Assembly (NCBI RefSeq): GCF_019039055.1 | Contig: NZ_JAHOPB010000002.1 | Location: 620,001 to 684,000, forward strand | Source of the DNA: Reyranella humidisoli | GTDB taxonomy: Bacteria; Pseudomonadota; Alphaproteobacteria; Reyranellales; Reyranellaceae | Length of the DNA stretch: 64,000 bases | Direction of reading: 5' to 3' | Shown here: one piece after another, positions 61,136-64,000 of the stretch | Position numbering within the stretch: the stretch's first letter is position 1 | How the letters are laid out: the number at the start of each line of letters is the position of its first letter | Notes under the pieces: generated by a model | The model's input: the letters and a program-made list of their open reading frames with translations, nothing else | The model's database searches: none | Told to the model about the DNA's origin: nothing | Position numbers and translations under genes: made by a program

Positions 61136-62142
61136 AGCTCCGGGGCGTTCAGCGTGTTCAGCGGCACGTCGACCGTGTTGAGGTTGGCGTGCAGGTCGCT
61201 CGGCACGGGATCGACGTAGAGCAGGCCGGTCACGACCTCGCCGGCGTGCATGCCTTCCTGGATGCGCTTCATCGCCGAGACCTTGTCGGACGGATCGTAG
61301 TCCTCGCCGAGCTTACGCAGCCGTAGGATCGAACCGTCATGCTGCTGCACCGTCTTCGTCGTGCCGGGTTCGTAGGAGGTGGTGATCTCCTCGCGGCTCT
61401 CGATGAAGTCGATCCGGTTCAGCGCCTCGTTGTGCTCGCGCACGTAATCGTAGCTCTTGGTCGAGCCCGGATGGTTGTTGAAGGCCACGCACGGGCTGAT
61501 GACGTCGAGGAAGGCCGCACCCTTGTGATCCATCGCCGCCTTGATCAGCGGCACGAGTTGGTGCTTGTCGCCGGAGAAGGAGCGGCCGACGAAGGTGGCG
61601 CCCATCAGGATGGCCAGCGACACCATGTCGATCGAGGAGTCTGAGTTGGCGACGCCCTTCTTGCTGATCGAGCCCTTGTCGGCAGTGGCCGAGAACTGTC
61701 CCTTGGTCAGGCCGTACACGCCATTGTTCATGACGATGTAGGTCATGTTCACGCCGCGGCGCATGACATGGGCGAACTGGCCGAGGCCGATCGAGGCGGA
61801 GTCGCCGTCGCCCGACACGCCCATGTAGATCAGGTCGCGGTTGGCGAGGTTGGCGCCGGTCATCACCGACGGCATGCGGCCGTGCACGGTGTTGAAGCCG
61901 TGGCTGGCGCCCACGAAGTAGGTCGGCGACTTGGACGAGCAGCCGATTCCCGAGAGCTTGGCGACCTGGTGGGGCAGGATGTCGAGCTCGTAGCAGGCCT
62001 GGATGATCGCGGCGCTGATCGAATCGTGGCCGCAGCCGGCGCAGAGCGTCGAGACGGCGCCCTCATAGTCGCGTCGGGTGTAGCCGGCCTTGTTCTTGAC
62101 CAGCGACGGATGATGGAGGCGGGGCTTTGCGATGTAGGTCAT
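61087..62142 (-). CDS. korB: 2-oxoacid:ferredoxin oxidoreductase subunit beta (KorB)
   Basis: A 351-residue TPP-binding subunit of a 2-oxoglutarate-type ferredoxin oxidoreductase. The 4Fe-4S ligands are Cys34 and Cys37 (CAGCGHD), Cys68 (GIGCSS) and Cys218 (SPC). TPP/Mg binding is in GDGDSASIG and NNGVYGLTKGQ. It decarboxylates a 2-oxoacid and passes electrons to ferredoxin, giving acyl-CoA. ATG 62142 overlaps the korA stop by four bases, so the two subunits are made in equal amounts. Confidence 0.96.
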   Translation of the reverse strand: MTYIAKPRLHHPSLVKNKAGYTRRDYEGAVSTLCAGCGHDSISAAIIQACYELDILPHQVAKLSGIGCSSKSPTYFVGASHGFNTVHGRMPSVMTGANLANRDLIYMGVSGDGDSASIGLGQFAHVMRRGVNMTYIVMNNGVYGLTKGQFSATADKGSISKKGVANSDSSIDMVSLAILMGATFVGRSFSGDKHQLVPLIKAAMDHKGAAFLDVISPCVAFNNHPGSTKSYDYVREHNEALNRIDFIESREEITTSYEPGTTKTVQQHDGSILRLRKLGEDYDPSDKVSAMKRIQEGMHAGEVVTGLLYVDPVPSDLHANLNTVDVPLNTLNAPELCPGTSALDKINASLR

Positions 62143-63983
62143 GACGCGGCCTTGTCGAACGAGACAATCTTGAACTGACCGAGCTTGGTGGCGATGTCGG
62201 TCGCGATGAAGCGCGCCGTGATCGGCGTGCCGTCATAGTGCAGGACGGGCACGATCTTGCGGGCGTCGAGCGTGTATTCGCTGAGCAGCATGGTGCGGAG
62301 TTGGCCGTCGCGGTTCTGTTCCACGATGAACACGCGGTCGTGCTCGTGGATGAAGTCTTCGACGCTCTGCGCGAACGGGAAGGACCGCACGCGCAGCGCG
62401 TTGACGTGATGGCCCTCGGCCTCGAGATGGTCGAGCGCTTCGTCCATCGCCGGGCTGGTCGAGCCGAAATAGATCACGCCGAAGCGGGTCGGCTTGGGTG
62501 AGGAATAGCGCAGCGGCTGCGGCGCGATCTTCTTCGCGGTCTCCCACTTCTTCTGCAGCCGCTCCATGTTGCGCACATAGACCGGCCCTTCCTCCGAATA
62601 GCGCGCGTACTCGTCCTTGGTCGTGCCGCGCGTGAAGTAGGAGCCCTTGGTCGGGTGCGTGCCGGGATAGGTGCGGAACGGGATGCCGTCGCCGTCAACG
62701 TCGAGGTAGCGGCCGAAATTCTTGCCCGCCTCGAGATCCTCGGCGGTCATCACCTTGCCGCGGTCGAGGACGCGGTTCTCGTCCCAGGCAAACGGCTTGC
62801 ACAGGCGATGGTTCATGCCGATGTCGAGGTCGGTCATAACGAACACCGGAGTCTGGAGCCGGTCGGCGAGGTCGAGCGCGTCTGCGGTGAACTCGAAGCA
62901 CTCGCGCGGATCCTCGGGGAACAGCAGCACGTGCTTGGTGTCGCCGTTGGAGGCGTAGGCGCAGCCCAGCAGGTCCGACTGCTGCGTGCGCGTTGGCATG
63001 CCGGTCGAGGGACCGCCGCGCTGGACGTTCACCAGCACCGCCGGCACTTCGGCGAAGTAGGCGAGGCCGATGAACTCGGTCATCAGCGAGATGCCGGGAC
63101 CGGAGGTCGCAGTGAAGGAGCGCGCGCCGTTCCAGGCGGCGCCGATCACCATGCCGATCGAGGCCAGCTCGTCCTCGGCCTGCACGATGGCGTACTTGGC
63201 CTTGCCGGTTTCCTTTTCGTGGCGGAACTTCTTGCAATGGGCCTGGAAGGCCTCGGCCAGCGACGAGGACGGCGTGATGGGGTACCAGGCGCAGACCGTG
63301 GCGCCGCCATAGACGGCGCCCAGCGCGGCGGCGCTGTTGCCCTCGACGAAGATGCGGTCGCCGACATTGTCGGCATGCCGAACCTTGATCTTCACCAGGT
63401 CGGGATCGACATGCTGCTTCACCCAGTCACGGCCGAGGTTCATCGCCTTGACGTTCGAGTCGATCAGCTTTTCCTTGCCCTTGAACTGCTCGCCGAACAG
63501 CCGCTGGATCTCCTTCTCGTCGATGTCGAGCAGCACCGAGAGCGCGCCGACATAGATGATGTTCTTGAAGAGCTGCCGCTGGCGGGCATCGGAGTAGGTG
63601 GCGTTGGTGATCGCCGTCAGCGGCACGCCGATCACGTTGATGTCCTCGCGGAACATCGACGACGGCATGGGCTTGGTCGAGTCGTAGAACAGGTAGCCGC
63701 CTGGCGTGATCTCCTTCACGTCCTCGGCCCAGGTCTGCGGATTCATGGCGACCATCATGTCGACGCCGCCGCGCCGTCCGAGATAACCCTTCTCGGTGAC
63801 GCGGACCTCGTACCAGGTCGGCAGGCCCTGGATGTTCGAGGGGAAGATGTTGCGCGGGCTGACGGGGACGCCCATGCGCAGGATCGACCGGGCAAAGAGT
63901 TCGTTGGCCGAGGCCGATCCGGATCCGTTGACGTTCGCGAACTTGACGACGAAATCGTTAACGGCGGCTATTGCTTGCGGCAT
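62139..63983 (-). CDS. korA: 2-oxoacid:ferredoxin oxidoreductase subunit alpha with fused gamma domain (KorA)
   Basis: A 614-residue subunit with a gamma-type domain at the N terminus (GSGSASANELFARSILRMGVPVSPRNIFPSNIQGLPTWYEVRV) fused to the alpha pyrimidine-binding and C-terminal domains (GGATVCAWYPITPSSSLAEAF, VQAEDELASIGMVIGAAWNGARSFTATSGPGISLM, IYFGSTSPAMDEALDHLEAEG). ATG 63983 follows GCGGAG. In aerobic alphaproteobacteria such enzymes can act beside or instead of 2-oxoglutarate dehydrogenase. Its promoter lies beyond the window edge or in the last 17 bases. Confidence 0.96.
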   Translation of the reverse strand: MPQAIAAVNDFVVKFANVNGSGSASANELFARSILRMGVPVSPRNIFPSNIQGLPTWYEVRVTEKGYLGRRGGVDMMVAMNPQTWAEDVKEITPGGYLFYDSTKPMPSSMFREDINVIGVPLTAITNATYSDARQRQLFKNIIYVGALSVLLDIDEKEIQRLFGEQFKGKEKLIDSNVKAMNLGRDWVKQHVDPDLVKIKVRHADNVGDRIFVEGNSAAALGAVYGGATVCAWYPITPSSSLAEAFQAHCKKFRHEKETGKAKYAIVQAEDELASIGMVIGAAWNGARSFTATSGPGISLMTEFIGLAYFAEVPAVLVNVQRGGPSTGMPTRTQQSDLLGCAYASNGDTKHVLLFPEDPRECFEFTADALDLADRLQTPVFVMTDLDIGMNHRLCKPFAWDENRVLDRGKVMTAEDLEAGKNFGRYLDVDGDGIPFRTYPGTHPTKGSYFTRGTTKDEYARYSEEGPVYVRNMERLQKKWETAKKIAPQPLRYSSPKPTRFGVIYFGSTSPAMDEALDHLEAEGHHVNALRVRSFPFAQSVEDFIHEHDRVFIVEQNRDGQLRTMLLSEYTLDARKIVPVLHYDGTPITARFIATDIATKLGQFKIVSFDKAAS

Positions 63984-64000
63984 GCGTGCTCCGCGTGTGT

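Noticed and set aside
1-64000. CRISPR arrays, tRNA or rRNA genes, insertion sequences, prophage
   Set aside because: No regularly spaced direct repeats, no cloverleaf-like T-loop motifs (GGTTCGAATCC type), and no transposase, integrase or phage structural proteins were seen by reading the sequence; a computed search could still find short items.

Overview
The window is about 64 kb of GC-rich, densely packed bacterial chromosome. An alphaproteobacterial origin is likely: the small SRP RNA lies directly upstream of a dnaX-ybaB-recR cluster, the leucyl/arginyl-tRNA-protein transferase is the Bpt type, and ABC, TRAP and TctC-type periplasmic binding proteins are unusually abundant. Many of the binding proteins carry twin-arginine signals. 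This fits a heterotrophic soil or water bacterium of the Rhodospirillales/Hyphomicrobiales kind (a Reyranella- or Bradyrhizobium-like genome would fit), but the genus cannot be fixed from the sequence alone. I see no phage, insertion sequence, integrase, tRNA, rRNA or CRISPR array.

Layout. 1-3.9 kb: two tandem paralogous TRAP binding proteins facing a TRAP DctQ/DctM membrane pair. 4.0-8.4 kb: housekeeping genes bpt, a DUF4126 membrane protein, recR, ybaB, dnaX and the SRP RNA. 8.4-11.8 kb: a minus-strand set (SDR, PCuAC-like protein, flavin monooxygenase) and a divergent SDR. 11.8-22.3 kb: an ATP-dependent hydantoinase/oxoprolinase pair (HyuA/HyuB), divergent from a polyamine-type ABC importer followed by a barbiturase/cyanuric-acid-hydrolase-family amidohydrolase and a SelA-like PLP enzyme. 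22.2-26.2 kb: an iron/thiamine-type ABC importer (minus strand). 26.4-34.4 kb: a PuuE-like deacetylase, an M81 (MlrC) peptidase and a complete oligopeptide-type ABC importer. 34.4-41.1 kb: a GST, a serine-glyoxylate-type aminotransferase, a divergent GntR regulator with a visible operator, a lone TctC-type binding protein, and a large FAD/Fe-S 2-hydroxyacid dehydrogenase. 41.1-49.1 kb: NudC, an old-yellow-enzyme reductase, a response regulator with a hybrid kinase, an HlyD/FUSC efflux pair and an EamA exporter. 49.1-53.7 kb: a sigma-54-type promoter, a nitrate/sulfonate/pyrimidine-type ABC importer and an amidohydrolase. 53.7-58.9 kb: rsmB, an SbmA/YddA-type ABC protein, an unknown protein, and an XRE-cupin regulator with a cupin enzyme. 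59.0-60.8 kb: a phospholipase-D-superfamily protein that looks like an accessory gene. 60.8-64.0 kb: a small membrane protein and a KorB/KorA 2-oxoacid:ferredoxin oxidoreductase.

The most interesting themes are catabolic. The 11.8-22.3 kb locus pairs a binding-protein importer with two different ring-opening amidases and a PLP enzyme, and looks like a complete uptake-and-degradation module for a cyclic imide or ureide. The 49.1-53.7 kb operon, with its exact -24/-12 match, looks like a nitrogen-limitation-induced scavenging system for another N-heterocycle. Two separate ABC operons carry strong stem-loops between the binding-protein gene and the permease gene, a known arrangement for making binding protein in excess.
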